Origin: Pseudoxanthomonas spadix
GTDB lineage: Bacteria; Pseudomonadota; Gammaproteobacteria; Xanthomonadales; Xanthomonadaceae
DNA: 64,000 nt
Assembly (NCBI RefSeq): GCF_003703395.1
Contig: NZ_RDQN01000003.1
Coordinates: 62,001-126,000, forward strand
Reading direction: 5' to 3'
A program made the translations under genes and the position numbers. Positions 15,899 through 25,239 of the stretch are shown here, one piece after another. Under the pieces are notes generated by a model. The model did not search any database and had not been told where the DNA came from. It saw nothing but the letters and a program-made list of their open reading frames with translations. Within the stretch, counting starts at the first letter, position 1; every line of letters starts with the position of its first letter.

Positions 15899-16948
15899 TC
15901 ACAGCCAGCGTGCGCGCTTGAACAGCGCGTACAGCCCCGTGCAGACCACCGCGACCGCGCCCATCAGCCCGACATAGCCGAAGCGGGCGTGCAGCTCGGG
16001 CATGTGCTCGAAATTCATGCCGTACCAGCTGGTCATCAGGGTCGGCGCAGCAAGCAGCGCGGCCCAGGCGCCCAGGCGCTTGACCGTTTCGCCTTGGCCC
16101 AGGGTCACCAGCGACAGGTTGACACTCAGCGCGGTGCCCAGCATCTCGCGCAGGGTGTCGATGCCGTCGTTGACCCGTAGCGCATGGTCGTGGACATCGC
16201 GCATGTACAGCCGGATTTCCTCTGGCACCAACGGGCTCTGGGTGCGCACCAGGTGGTTGAGCACGTCCTGCAGCGGGCCCACCGCCACGCGCATCAGGGT
16301 GAGTTCGCGCTTGAGGTCATACAGGCGCCGCACCACTGCGCCCTTGTAGGTCTCGGAAAAGATGTCGCGCTCCAGCGCGAACAGTGCGTTGCGCGCGCCC
16401 TCGATGATCGGCAGGTAGTTGTCGACGATGAAGTCCAGCACGGTGTACAGGCAATAAGTCGGGCCCATCGCCAGCAGCTCCGGCTCGCGCTCGATGCGCA
16501 GTCGCGCCGGGGTGTAGGACAGCGATGCGCCATGGCGCACGGTGATGAGATAGCGCTGACCGAGGAAGGCCTGGGTCTCGCCGTAGCGGATCTTCTCGTC
16601 GATCACCTGCACGGTATGCATGGCCAGGAACATCGACTGGCCATAGGCTTCCAGCTTCGGCCGCTGGTGCGCCTTGCTGGCGTCCTCGATGGCCAGGTCG
16701 TGCAGGCCGAATTCCTCCTGCAGCTTCAGCAGCACCTCGCGAGGCGGCTGGTACAGGCCGACCCAGACAAAGGAGCCATCATCGGCGGCCAGCACGTCGC
16801 TGATCTCATCCAGGGTCAGGTCGTGGCGCTTGCCGGCGCGGTCGTAGGAGGCGCAGGTGATCACGCTGGCGGGATTGCCGGGCGAGGAGGGCGGTTGGGG
16901 GATCGGAGCGGCGTCGATGTCCGCGGGCAGCAGGCTCATGGCAGACAT
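15899..16948 (-). CDS. corA: CorA-family magnesium/cobalt transport protein
   Basis: A 349-residue CorA-type divalent cation channel. A soluble alpha/beta N-terminal domain is followed by a long stalk helix and two C-terminal membrane segments (about 290-310 and 322-342). The signature YGMNF near 299-303 is the GMN selectivity-filter motif, followed by the HMPELH loop. Length is normal. The N-terminal 25 residues are Pro/Ala-rich and variable. The gene is monocistronic: the strong terminator at 17077-17107 separates it from phaZ upstream. Mg2+ is the most likely substrate by family; Co2+ or Zn2+ cannot be excluded. Confidence 0.93.
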   Translation of the reverse strand: MSAMSLLPADIDAAPIPQPPSSPGNPASVITCASYDRAGKRHDLTLDEISDVLAADDGSFVWVGLYQPPREVLLKLQEEFGLHDLAIEDASKAHQRPKLEAYGQSMFLAMHTVQVIDEKIRYGETQAFLGQRYLITVRHGASLSYTPARLRIEREPELLAMGPTYCLYTVLDFIVDNYLPIIEGARNALFALERDIFSETYKGAVVRRLYDLKRELTLMRVAVGPLQDVLNHLVRTQSPLVPEEIRLYMRDVHDHALRVNDGIDTLREMLGTALSVNLSLVTLGQGETVKRLGAWAALLAAPTLMTSWYGMNFEHMPELHARFGYVGLMGAVAVVCTGLYALFKRARWL

Positions 16949-17076
16949 CGTGCGCCAGCGGCGGTGGATGCCACAAGCGCCGGTGCCCGCCCGTGGTGTT
17001 GGCCACCTGCATGGCTGGCTGGCCAGGCAGTTGCTGGTGCGCTTGCCGATGACCTGAGCAATACCTCGCCCATAAC

Positions 17077-17110
17077 CAAAAAAACCCGCCTTTGCTGGCG
17101 GGTTTTTTGG
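17077..17110 (-). terminator. Bidirectional terminator between phaZ and corA
   Basis: AAAAAACCCGCC-TTTG-CTGGCGGGTTTTTTGG has a perfect CCCGCC/GGCGGG stem with an A-run before and a T-run after it. It should end phaZ transcription (reading left) and could also work in the other direction. Confidence 0.9.
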
Positions 17111-17121
17111 GGGCGCTTCTG

Positions 17122-17186
17122 GTAGGGAGCGGCCATGGCGGCGAGGGATTCCTTGATGAATGCTGTCGCCGCCATGGCCGCTCCCA
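17122..17186. repeat. REP-like inverted repeat, family A copy 2
   Basis: A long inverted repeat with arms GGAGCGGCCATGGCGGCGA and its complement, the same as at 7558-7625. It lies downstream of phaZ, beside the terminator. Confidence 0.85.
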
Positions 17187-17203
17187 CGACAAATCAGGGA
17201 AGG

Positions 17204-18451
17204 TCAGGCGTTGTACCTGGCGAAGAACGCCTTGACGTCCGGGTAGACCTGTTCGCGCCAACGACGGCCGCTGAAGATGCCGTAGTGGCCGGCCCCCTTG
17301 ACCGTGAGGTGCTGGTGGCTGGCCTCCGGGATGCCGGTGCACAACGCATGCGCTGCCTCGGTCTGGCCCAGCCCGGCGATGTCGTCCAGCTCGCCTTCGA
17401 TGGTCATCAGCGCCGTGTCGGTGATCGCGGCCGGATCGACCCGTTGGCCGTCGATCTCCCACTGCCCGCGCGGCAGCAGGAATTCCTGGAACACGATCCG
17501 GATGGTGTCCAGGTAGAACTCGGCCGGCATGTCCAATACGGCGTTGTATTCGTCGTAGAAGCGGCGATGCGCAGCGGCGTCCTCCAGGTCGCCCTTGACC
17601 AGGTCGGTGTAGAAATCCCAGTGCGACATGAAGTGCCGGTTGGGATTCATCGCGATGAATCCGGCATGCTGCAGGAAGCCCGGATAGACCGCGCGGCCGT
17701 GGCCGGGATAGTTGGACGGCACGCTGTGGATGACGTTGTTCTCGAACCACGACAGCGGGTTGCGGGTGGCCAGGTCATTGACCTGGGTCGGGCTGACCCG
17801 CGCATCGATCGGCCCGCCCATCATCACCAGCGAGCGCGGCGTGGGCTCGCCGGCCGCGGCCATCAGCGACACCGCCGCCAGCACCGGCACGGTCGGCTGG
17901 CACACGCTCATCACGTGCAGCTGCTCGGCGCCGATATGGCGGATGAACTCCTGGATGTAGCCGACGTAGTCCTCCAGCCCGAAGCCGCCCGCCTCGGTGG
18001 GCACCAGGCGCGCGTCGACCCAGTCGGTCACGTACACCTTGTGGTCGCGCAGCAGCGTGCGCACGGTGTCGCGCAGCAGGGTGGCATGGTGGCCGGACAG
18101 CGGCGCGACCACCAGCACGGTCGGTTGCGCCTTGAGCTTGTCGATGTAGACCGGGTCGTCGGTGTAGCGCTTGAAGCGCAGCAGCCGGCAGAACGGCTTG
18201 GCCATGACCTCCAGCTCGATCACCGGCACGGTGCGGCCTTCGGTCTCGACCTCGGGGATGTCCCAGGCAGGCTTCTCGTAGCCCTTGCCCAGGCGGTGCA
18301 TCAGCTCGTGGTAGGCCGAGATGCGCTGCGCGCCGGGCAGGTTGGACAGCCAGCTGCTGGGGTCGGAGAACGCCCGCGAACTGGCCTCGGCCAGATGCAC
18401 CCACGGGGCCATCCACTGGCGGCCAAATTCATGCCACTGGTAAAGCATCAT
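17204..18451 (-). CDS. phaZ: Intracellular polyhydroxyalkanoate depolymerase
   Basis: A 415-residue intracellular PHB depolymerase, which breaks stored polyhydroxybutyrate down to hydroxybutyrate units. It has the PhaZ-type nucleophile Cys184 in SVCQPT, in place of the serine of other hydrolases. The N-terminus MMLYQWHEFGRQWMAPW and the C-terminal GAGHYGIFSGRRWREQVYP are typical; the latter carries the candidate catalytic His. Length is normal for the family. No phaC synthase or phasin gene is in this window, so the PHB cycle would have to be completed elsewhere. Two adjacent ATG codons start the gene; the first is taken. Confidence 0.93.
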   Translation of the reverse strand: MMLYQWHEFGRQWMAPWVHLAEASSRAFSDPSSWLSNLPGAQRISAYHELMHRLGKGYEKPAWDIPEVETEGRTVPVIELEVMAKPFCRLLRFKRYTDDPVYIDKLKAQPTVLVVAPLSGHHATLLRDTVRTLLRDHKVYVTDWVDARLVPTEAGGFGLEDYVGYIQEFIRHIGAEQLHVMSVCQPTVPVLAAVSLMAAAGEPTPRSLVMMGGPIDARVSPTQVNDLATRNPLSWFENNVIHSVPSNYPGHGRAVYPGFLQHAGFIAMNPNRHFMSHWDFYTDLVKGDLEDAAAHRRFYDEYNAVLDMPAEFYLDTIRIVFQEFLLPRGQWEIDGQRVDPAAITDTALMTIEGELDDIAGLGQTEAAHALCTGIPEASHQHLTVKGAGHYGIFSGRRWREQVYPDVKAFFARYNA

Positions 18452-18546
18452 ATGTAAAAGCCGTTACAAATCCGGCGGTTGCCGCGGTGCAGCATAGCCG
18501 AATGTGGCCAGGCCAACGTGAACCGGCGACCGTCCGGTGCGGCCCA

Positions 18547-19140
18547 TCAGGCCGAGGTTTCCAGGGCGGCGGCCTCGCTGGCCAGCTCCGGGCCCAGCCA
18601 GCAGTGCGATCCGGCCGGGCGCAGGCCCACCCTGCCCAGCTGGCGCCGGTACCAGGCCGCCGGACGCGCCACGAAGCCGTCGTGGTCGCCCTCGAACGCG
18701 TCCTGCGCGGTGAAGGTCTCCAGGAAGGCGACCCCGCCGCACAGTTGCGCCAGGCCGGGCAGGCCACGCTTGAGTTCGGCATCGGGCAGGTAATGCAGGA
18801 CATCGGCGCAGACCAGCAGGTCCACCGGCGGGCACGGCCGCAGCCACTGGAAATCGCCGAACGCGGCAAGGTGCAGGTTGCGGCGCCGGCCATGACGCTG
18901 CACCGCATAGTGGCTGCTGTCAAACCCCAGGTAGCGCAGCTTCGGCCGCAGTTTCAGCAGCGGGCCACGCCAGGCACCCTCGCCGCAGCCGATGTCCAGC
19001 ACCGTGCGCAGCGGCCGCTCCAGCCAGTATTCGGCGCAGGCCACGGCCAGGGCCACCTTGCGCGCCAGACGCGCCGGGCCGCCGATGTCGCCGTGGCGGT
19101 ACCAGCGCTGGAAATATGCCTGGTCGTACTGTTTGTCCAA
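18547..19140 (-). CDS. Class I SAM-dependent methyltransferase
   Basis: A 197-residue protein with a Rossmann-type methyltransferase fold. Motif I is VLDIGCGEGAW (about 45-55), followed by LRYLGFDSS (acidic end of strand 2) and VDLLVCADVLHYLPD (motif II/III region). The N-terminal segment DKQYDQAYFQRWYRHGD is typical of a group of uncharacterised bacterial methyltransferases. No ATG fits in frame; TTG at 19140 is the nearest usable start, and no good ribosome site is seen, so the start is uncertain. It is divergent from hemJ with only 75 bp between. The substrate is unknown. Confidence 0.8.
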   Translation of the reverse strand: MDKQYDQAYFQRWYRHGDIGGPARLARKVALAVACAEYWLERPLRTVLDIGCGEGAWRGPLLKLRPKLRYLGFDSSHYAVQRHGRRRNLHLAAFGDFQWLRPCPPVDLLVCADVLHYLPDAELKRGLPGLAQLCGGVAFLETFTAQDAFEGDHDGFVARPAAWYRRQLGRVGLRPAGSHCWLGPELASEAAALETSA

Positions 19141-19215
19141 GGGGGGGCCGCCGCTGCGAGGAAATGGGCGACAATCATCGCCCCACCTTCGCCGCGCGCG
19201 CCACGGAGTCGATGC

Positions 19216-19668
19216 ATGCAGGCCTACTTGCTGGTCAAGACCTTCCACCTGCTGTTCGTGATCGGCTGGATGGCCGCGGCGTTCTACCTGCCGCGGATCC
19301 TGGTCAACATCGCCGAAAGCGCCGGCCAGGCCGAGGTGCAGGCGCGGCTGCAGCTGATGGGACGGCGCCTGTACGGTTTTGGTCACGGCATGTTTGGGCT
19401 GGCGCTGATCCTGGGAGTGGTGCTGTGGCTGGGGTATCGGGTGCTTCCCGACTTTCCGACCATGGTCGGCGGGCCGGCCGGCTGGCTGCACGCCAAGATC
19501 GCGCTGGTGCTGCTGCTGCTGGCGCACTACATCGTGGCCGGACGCTGGCTCAAGGGCGTGGCCAGCGGCAGGACCGTGCCTTCGGCCAGGGCCCTGCGCT
19601 GGTTCAACGAGGTGCCGGTGCTGCTGCTGGTGGTGATCGTGTACCTGGTGCTGGCCAAGCCGTTCTGA
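19216..19668 (+). CDS. hemJ: HemJ-type protoporphyrinogen IX oxidase
   Basis: A 150-residue membrane protein of the HemJ/UPF0093 family, which oxidises protoporphyrinogen IX to protoporphyrin IX in haem synthesis. Four membrane segments are visible. The family marks are VKTFHLLFV (His11), FYLPRILV, WLHAKIAL with its Lys, and RWFNEVPVLLL near the end. Length (140-150) is normal. It is often misnamed CopD, but the NE-x-P and LHAK motifs point to HemJ. An ATG at 19212 is out of frame, so 19216 is the start. Confidence 0.9.
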   Translation: MQAYLLVKTFHLLFVIGWMAAAFYLPRILVNIAESAGQAEVQARLQLMGRRLYGFGHGMFGLALILGVVLWLGYRVLPDFPTMVGGPAGWLHAKIALVLLLLAHYIVAGRWLKGVASGRTVPSARALRWFNEVPVLLLVVIVYLVLAKPF

Positions 19669-20155
19669 GGATGGGTTCCGGGCCAGCAGGGTCCGGTTGA
19701 AGTGGAACGGGAAAAGCCCTGGTGAAAAGCCGGGGCCACGGTGACGGGCCGGGCCGGCTGCACGGCCGGCCCGGTGCTTGGAGGGTCATGGAGCCGACCT
19801 GCGGCAACTCCGTTCCGACATGCCGCTGCCTTCGCATGGCCTGCGTGGCCTCGGGCACGATCGGCGCGGGGCCACGGCGCGGATGTTCCGGCGCGGCTTC
19901 CGACGGGTTTCCCACAGGAACTTGGCCATCCTTCCGGTGCCGTTGGACCCGACCCCCGTTGGCCATGCCCGAGCGCAACCTCTCTCCCGCTGTCTTTGCC
20001 AGGCGCCGACCGCCGTGGGCCGCTGCAGCGCCGGCGGCGCGGTCAGGTTGCCGTGCCCGGCGTGATCAAGCGGCCACCGTGCCGCCAGGCGCTGGCCGGG
20101 GCACCGGGCTCGCAGACCCCCGCGCAGGTCGTGGAGGCTGGTGGAGGGTTGGGGC
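19669..20155. other. Gene-free spacer between hemJ and GT39 gene
   Basis: About 490 bp on which I see no convincing gene on either strand. The open frames here have Arg/Pro/Ala-rich shadow-type composition. Apart from short GC-rich palindromes such as GGGCCGGGCCGGCTGCACGG at 19747-19766, no repeat shared with the rest of the window was recognised. Confidence 0.5.
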
Positions 20156-21670
20156 ATGGCGGTGACCTGGCAGCTGCCGCCCCGGGTCGTGGGCGTTGCC
20201 ACCAACCTGTTGCTGACCTGCGCCCTGGGCGCACTGCTGGCGTTCTCCTTTTTGGGTTCACGTGGCATCTGGGATCCGGACGAAGGGCGCTACAGCAACG
20301 TGGCGCTGACCATGCTCGATACCGGCGACTGGCTCACGCCCAGGCGCAACAGCACCATCGGCCACTGGACCAAGCCACCCGGCACCTATTGGCTGGTGGC
20401 CGGCAGCGTGGCCCTGTTCGGCGAAACCCCCTGGGCCGCCCGGCTGCCCATTGCGCTGTCCTACCTGGCCTGCATGTTGCTGGCCGGCCTGTGCGCGGAT
20501 CGGCTGTTCCCGGGCAGCGGGCCAGTGGCAGCCATCGCCTACGCCACGATGATCACCCCGTCCGTGGCCGGACAGTTGATCACGACCGACTTTCCCCTGG
20601 CGGCCAGCCAGGCGCTGGCGATGTATGCCTGGCTCGGGCGCAGGGCGGGCGACGCGCTGTATCGGCATCGATGGCTGCTGCTGATGTGGGCGGCCTTCGG
20701 CATCGGCTTCATGATCAAGGGGCCTCCGGCGCTGCTGCCGCTGCTGGCGGTGGGGCTGGCAGGCATGCTCTGCCCGGCGCCCGGCCTGCGCTGGCGGTGG
20801 CATCTGTCCGGCATCGTGGTGTTCCTGGCGATCGCGCTGCCGTGGTACCTGATGGTGGCGGCGCGCAATCCCGGGCTGCTCGGGTATTTCCTCGGCGCCG
20901 AGGTCATTGACCGCGTCGCCACCGACCGCTTCGGCCGCAGCGGGCAATGGTATGGCTGGCTGCAGGTCTATGTGCCGGTGCTGGTCCTGGGGACGCTGCC
21001 GTGGACCGGCGACCTGTGGCGCTGGCTGCGCCAGCTGCCGGGCCACCTGCGCAGCTGGCGTGCGCGGCGCCAAGGCAGCGTGGACCAACAGCTGCTGCTG
21101 GCGCTGTGGATCCTGGTGCCGCTGCTGGTGTTCTGCCTGGCCAGGTCGCGCATGCCGCTGTATCTGCTGCCGCTCTTCGTCCCGCTGGCCGTTGCCGTGG
21201 CCGGCCAGCGCCTTCAGGCGGGCAGGCGGTTCAACTGGAAATGGCTCGGCGCATGGATCGTGCTGCTGCTGGCGGCGCGTGCCGGCGGTGCGCTATGGCC
21301 CACCCACAAGGACGCCTCCACCTGGGCCGAGGCGATCAGGGCCCGGGTCCACGGCCCGATCCATGAAGTGGTGTTCGTCGAAGACATGGCCCGCTATGGA
21401 CTTCACCTGCACCTGGGGACCGAAATCAGGAAGGTGTCGGTCATGCCTGTCCCCGCTGCGCGCTTCAATCCCACCTACGACGGCGCGCTGCAGGCCGAAC
21501 TGAAGCAGGCCGAACGCGACCCGGGCCTTGTGTTCGTCGTCAAGCAGGCGCGATACCCAGAGGTCGAGCGGGTGATCCACGCCTACGGCTATGCGGTCCA
21601 CCCGTGGGGCTCGCCGTTCCAGGGCCGGGTGTTGTTCGGCGTGGAACCTGCCGCGGATGCGGCCCGGTGA
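20156..21670 (+). CDS. Glycosyltransferase family 39 / ArnT-like membrane transferase
   Basis: A 504-residue GT-C type membrane glycosyltransferase, which would transfer a sugar from a polyprenyl-phosphate carrier to lipid A, protein or another acceptor on the periplasmic side. Residue stretch GIWDPDEGRYSNVAL holds the conserved Asp-Glu pair in the first periplasmic loop. KPPGTYWL follows, and about ten membrane segments come before a small C-terminal soluble domain. The ATG at 20156 is preceded by GGAGGG at 20143-20148. It stands alone. Specificity cannot be read from the sequence; L-Ara4N transfer is one option. Confidence 0.88.
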   Translation: MAVTWQLPPRVVGVATNLLLTCALGALLAFSFLGSRGIWDPDEGRYSNVALTMLDTGDWLTPRRNSTIGHWTKPPGTYWLVAGSVALFGETPWAARLPIALSYLACMLLAGLCADRLFPGSGPVAAIAYATMITPSVAGQLITTDFPLAASQALAMYAWLGRRAGDALYRHRWLLLMWAAFGIGFMIKGPPALLPLLAVGLAGMLCPAPGLRWRWHLSGIVVFLAIALPWYLMVAARNPGLLGYFLGAEVIDRVATDRFGRSGQWYGWLQVYVPVLVLGTLPWTGDLWRWLRQLPGHLRSWRARRQGSVDQQLLLALWILVPLLVFCLARSRMPLYLLPLFVPLAVAVAGQRLQAGRRFNWKWLGAWIVLLLAARAGGALWPTHKDASTWAEAIRARVHGPIHEVVFVEDMARYGLHLHLGTEIRKVSVMPVPAARFNPTYDGALQAELKQAERDPGLVFVVKQARYPEVERVIHAYGYAVHPWGSPFQGRVLFGVEPAADAAR

Positions 21671-21690
21671 CGGTCAGGTAAACCGGGGGC

Positions 21691-21712
21691 GCGGCGGCAG
21701 CGTGGCCGCCGC
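21691..21712. terminator. Hairpin between convergent GT39 and phosphatase genes
   Basis: A perfect 8-bp stem, GCGGCGGC/GCCGCCGC with a 6-base loop, lies between two convergent genes. There is no T-run, so termination is only suggested by position. Confidence 0.4.
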
Positions 21713-21766
21713 GGTGCAGGGCGCAGCGCGCCCGGCCGGGGCGTCCATGTCTTGCCCTGGACGCGG

Positions 21767-23458
21767 CTATTTCGCCTCGAATGCCTTGGCCGGCGGCAGT
21801 TCCACCGGCACGCCCGCTGCATCGCACGTGCCTGCCGCGCACAGGCGCTGGCGCAGCTTCGGGGTGGCCTGCACGATCAGGTGGTAGAGCGTGTTCTGTT
21901 CGAGCGTGCCGTGGAAGGCCGCGCTGCCCGGGCCGGTGGCCCAGATGCCGACGTCATCGCCGCCATGGGTCTCGGCCTTGAGCGGGATCATGCTTTCCTG
22001 CAGGTAATCCGGTGCTTGGGTATCGACGTGGGTCAGGTCGGGGCGGCCGGTCGAGGGGTGCACGTTGGCCGGTTGGTGCGGATGGTGTTTGGATCCCTGC
22101 GGCTGGGCGTTGCTGGCCCCGGGGTAGCCGGGGCCGTTGGCATAGCTGAGCGTGGTGTAGGGCAGGCCGAGCTGGTCGCGGGCGTACTGGGTGCGGTCGC
22201 CCTCTTCGCCGCCCAGGCCGCGGACCTTGCCCAGGATCGGGTTGCCGCGCACCGGATAGCCGACGAAGTTCAGCGAATGGGAATGGTCGGCAGTGACGAT
22301 GATCAGCGTCTCCGGCGGCGCGGCCTGCATGGCGGCGCGCACCGCATCGGACAGGGCCACGGTCTCGTCCAGCGCGCGGAAGGCGTTGCCGTTGTGGTGG
22401 GCGTGGTCGATGCGGCCGGCTTCAACCATCAGGGCAAAGCCCTGCGGCGTGCGCGCCAGCGCCTGGATCGCGGTGGTGGTCATCTCGGCCAGGCTGGGTT
22501 CGCCGCCGGGCGTGCGGTCGCGGTCATGGTCGAACTGCATGTGGTCCGGCTCGAACAGGCCCAGCAGCGCCGGTGCATCCTTGGCTGCCCGCAGTTGGCC
22601 GGTGTTCCAGACGTAGGCGCCGCCGGGGTGGGCCTGTTTCCACTCGGCCACCAGGTCGCGGCCGTCCAGGCGCAGGCCGACCTTGTCGGCGTATTCGGGG
22701 TCGCGCGCGGTGGCCGGCTGGAACTGGCCGCGCCCACCGCCCAGGGCCACCAGCGGACCGCGGCCAAAGCGCGCGTCGGTCAGCAGCTGCTGGGCGATGT
22801 CGGTGCAGCCGGCGGCCCTGGCTTTGGGCGGCAGGTCGGCGTCGCTTTCCCAGTTGCGCTCCGGGGAATGGGCGTAGGTGGCTGCGGGTGTGGCATGGGT
22901 CAGGCGCGTGGTGGTCACGATGCCGGTGGCCATGCCGGCGCTGTCGGCCAGCTGCAGCCAGCTCAACAGGCCCTTGTCCAGGCTGTCGGCACAGTCATTG
23001 CGGGTGCCGGCGCTGACGCCGATGGCGCCCATGTGCGACTTCACGCCGGTCATGATGGCGGTCATGGTCCCGGCCGAATCGGGCGTCTGCGAATCGGTGT
23101 TGTAGGTCTTGCTCAGCGCGGTGGCGGGGAAGCCCTCCCAGCTCAGGGCATTCTCCTCGCCCGGGCCGCCCTTGCGCTGGCCTTCCAGGATGCGCGCGGC
23201 GGCCACGGTGGTCAGGCTCATGCCATCGCCCAGGAACAGGATCACGTTGCGCGCCCGGCCGGTCATTGCGCCGTTGCCGGCCGCGCTGGCCGCACCGCTG
23301 CGATACCACCATTGCGGGGTTTCGCCTTGCGGATGGGTCACCCCGGGCACCTGCATCGGCGGTGCGGCCATGGCGGTGGCGGTGGACGAGGGCGGGGTCG
23401 CGCAGCCGGCCAGGACGGTCGCGGTCAGGACGGCGGCGATGCGGGTGGCGTGGCGCAT
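21767..23458 (-). CDS. Alkaline phosphatase, lipoprotein form
   Basis: A 563-residue PhoA-superfamily alkaline phosphatase that would release inorganic phosphate from organic esters in the periplasm. The N-terminus is a lipoprotein signal (lipobox LAGC, Cys19), so it is probably membrane-anchored. Metal and nucleophile sites: Asp78 in FLGDGMS, and the phosphorylated Ser128 in TPDSAGTMTAIMTG. VEAGRIDHAHHNGNA, VTADHSHSLN and GDDVGIWATGP hold the remaining zinc and magnesium ligands. All key residues are present. It is convergent with the GT39 gene and divergent from the symporter. No Pho box was identified. Confidence 0.94.
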   Translation of the reverse strand: MRHATRIAAVLTATVLAGCATPPSSTATAMAAPPMQVPGVTHPQGETPQWWYRSGAASAAGNGAMTGRARNVILFLGDGMSLTTVAAARILEGQRKGGPGEENALSWEGFPATALSKTYNTDSQTPDSAGTMTAIMTGVKSHMGAIGVSAGTRNDCADSLDKGLLSWLQLADSAGMATGIVTTTRLTHATPAATYAHSPERNWESDADLPPKARAAGCTDIAQQLLTDARFGRGPLVALGGGRGQFQPATARDPEYADKVGLRLDGRDLVAEWKQAHPGGAYVWNTGQLRAAKDAPALLGLFEPDHMQFDHDRDRTPGGEPSLAEMTTTAIQALARTPQGFALMVEAGRIDHAHHNGNAFRALDETVALSDAVRAAMQAAPPETLIIVTADHSHSLNFVGYPVRGNPILGKVRGLGGEEGDRTQYARDQLGLPYTTLSYANGPGYPGASNAQPQGSKHHPHQPANVHPSTGRPDLTHVDTQAPDYLQESMIPLKAETHGGDDVGIWATGPGSAAFHGTLEQNTLYHLIVQATPKLRQRLCAAGTCDAAGVPVELPPAKAFEAK

Positions 23459-23663
23459 GCGGGAGCGGCTTCTGTAGGGATCGGCCCTCGATTATGCGCA
23501 GCCTCCGCGGCACTGCTGTGACGCCTGCCCACGCTGTCGTGGACGCCAGTGCTGTCGGCGCTGTCCCGCCACTGGTCCGCCGGGTTCCAGCGCGGGCGTC
23601 GTCACCGCCCGGTGCCTGGGCTAAGGTGCGCCCCGAGACCAAAATGACGGCAAGGGTGTGGCA

Positions 23664-24986
23664 ATGAAACTGATCCAGGCGTGGCTGAAGATTCCGTTCT
23701 GGCAACGCGTGGTGGCCGGCTTCGTGTTGGGTGCGCTGGCTGGCTGGGCGCTGGGGCCGCGTGCGGAAACCTGGTTCGGTCCGCTGGGCGAGCTGTACGT
23801 CACCCTGATCAAGATGATCGCCATCCCGCTGGTGTTCTTCGCGGTGATCAACGCGATCTCGGCGCTGAGCGGGCAGAAATCGATCGCCGCCCTGGGCGCA
23901 CGCACCTTCGGCTGGTTCGTCATCACCGCCTGTCTGGCGGTGGGCGTGGGCCTGCTGGTCGGCACGATCCTGCAGCCGGGCCATGGGGCGCCGAACATCG
24001 CCATCGATCCGGCCTGGAAGCCACGCGATGTCCCCAGCCCGGTCAGGGTGTTGCTGGACGTGGTACCCGCCAACCCCTTTTTTGCCCTGGCCGGGATCGG
24101 GACCCGCACCAACGCCGCCGGTGAGACCGTGCTGGCCGCCGGCCGCGGCTCGATCCTGCCGGTGATCTTCTTCGCCGCGCTGCTGGGGTTTGCGATGGTC
24201 AAGCTGGGCGATCGGGTGAGCGAAGCGCGCAGGCTGACCGCGCAGCTGAGCGAGATCATTATCAAGGTGACCCGCTTCGTGCTGGAGGTCACTCCGATCG
24301 GCACCTTCGGCCTGATCGCGGCGCTGGTGGGGGCCTACGGGTTCGAGAAACTGTTGCCGCTGGGCAACTTCGTGCTGGCGCTTTACCTTGCCTGCGCGCT
24401 GCACATCGTCTTCGTCTACGGCGGCCTGCTGGTGGCCCACGGATTGAATCCGCTGAAGTTCTTCCGCGGTGCCGCGCCCGGCATGGAGGTGGCCTTCGTC
24501 AGCTCATCCAGCTTCGCGGCCATGCCGGTGGCGCTGCGTTCGATCACCCACAACCTGGGCGTCAACAGGGACTATGCGTCCTTTGCCGTGCCGCTGGGCG
24601 CCAGCATCAAGATGGATGGCTGCGGGGCGATCTACCCGGCGCTGTGCGCGGTGTTCATTTCGCAGTACACCGGCGTGCCGCTGACCGGCAACCAGTACCT
24701 CATCGTGCTGATCGCCTCGGTGCTGGGCAGCTTCGGCACCGCCGGGGTGCCGGGCACGGCGGTGGTGATGGCCACGGTGGTGCTGAGCGCCGCCGGCCTG
24801 CCGCTGGAGACCATCGGCTACCTCTACGCGATCGACCGCATCCTGGACATGATGCGCACCCTGACCAACGTCACCGGGCAGATGCTGGTGCCGGTGCTGG
24901 TCGCACGCGAGACCGGCCTGCTGGACAGGCAGACCTACGATGCGGCGCCGACCAACGTCGGGATCGAGTCGCCCACGCGCGGCTGA
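23664..24986 (+). CDS. Dicarboxylate/amino acid:cation symporter (DAACS family)
   Basis: A 440-residue GltP/DctA-type sodium- or proton-coupled symporter. It carries eight hydrophobic segments and the two re-entrant hairpin signatures: a serine-rich FVSSSSFAAMP near 274-284 and GTAGVPGTAVVMA near 360-372. Between them is the binding motif MDGCGAIYPA. The ATG at 23664 is used; a GTG two codons upstream is possible. The substrate (C4-dicarboxylate, glutamate or aspartate) cannot be fixed from the sequence. It is divergent from the alkaline phosphatase and followed by a peptidase relic. Confidence 0.92.
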   Translation: MKLIQAWLKIPFWQRVVAGFVLGALAGWALGPRAETWFGPLGELYVTLIKMIAIPLVFFAVINAISALSGQKSIAALGARTFGWFVITACLAVGVGLLVGTILQPGHGAPNIAIDPAWKPRDVPSPVRVLLDVVPANPFFALAGIGTRTNAAGETVLAAGRGSILPVIFFAALLGFAMVKLGDRVSEARRLTAQLSEIIIKVTRFVLEVTPIGTFGLIAALVGAYGFEKLLPLGNFVLALYLACALHIVFVYGGLLVAHGLNPLKFFRGAAPGMEVAFVSSSSFAAMPVALRSITHNLGVNRDYASFAVPLGASIKMDGCGAIYPALCAVFISQYTGVPLTGNQYLIVLIASVLGSFGTAGVPGTAVVMATVVLSAAGLPLETIGYLYAIDRILDMMRTLTNVTGQMLVPVLVARETGLLDRQTYDAAPTNVGIESPTRG

Positions 24987-25029
24987 AACCCGGCAATGTG
25001 CAGGAAATGGCGCTGTCGCCGCGCGCGCC

Positions 25030-25167
25030 TTGTCCGTTTTCACCGCCAGCTGCGCATCGCGCGCAAAGTACGATGACCCGGCCAGGCAGTCGGTGATCGT
25101 GGTCGGCGACGGCAAGGCGGTGGGCGAGCAGCTCAAGGAGTTCGCGACCTTCAAGCTGCAGAGGTAG
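25030..25167 (+). pseudogene. C-terminal relic of an M16-type peptidase gene
   Basis: From about 25030 to a TAG at 25165 the plus strand reads a tail KYDDPARQSVIVVGDGKAV followed by GEQLKEFATFKLQR. This has the look of the last strand and helix of M16 (pitrilysin-type) zinc peptidases, where a V-V-V-G-D element precedes the C-terminus. There is no start codon or upstream domain in this frame, and the symporter stop lies only 40 bp upstream. It is therefore read as a leftover 3' end of a deleted gene. Recognition rests on a short stretch and is tentative. Confidence 0.4.
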
Positions 25168-25239
25168 ACCGCGTTGACAAGGCACTGAAGGGCCTCGGCC
25201 GTGCGCAGGGATCAGTGTTCCTGCACGGGGTTGCTTTCT

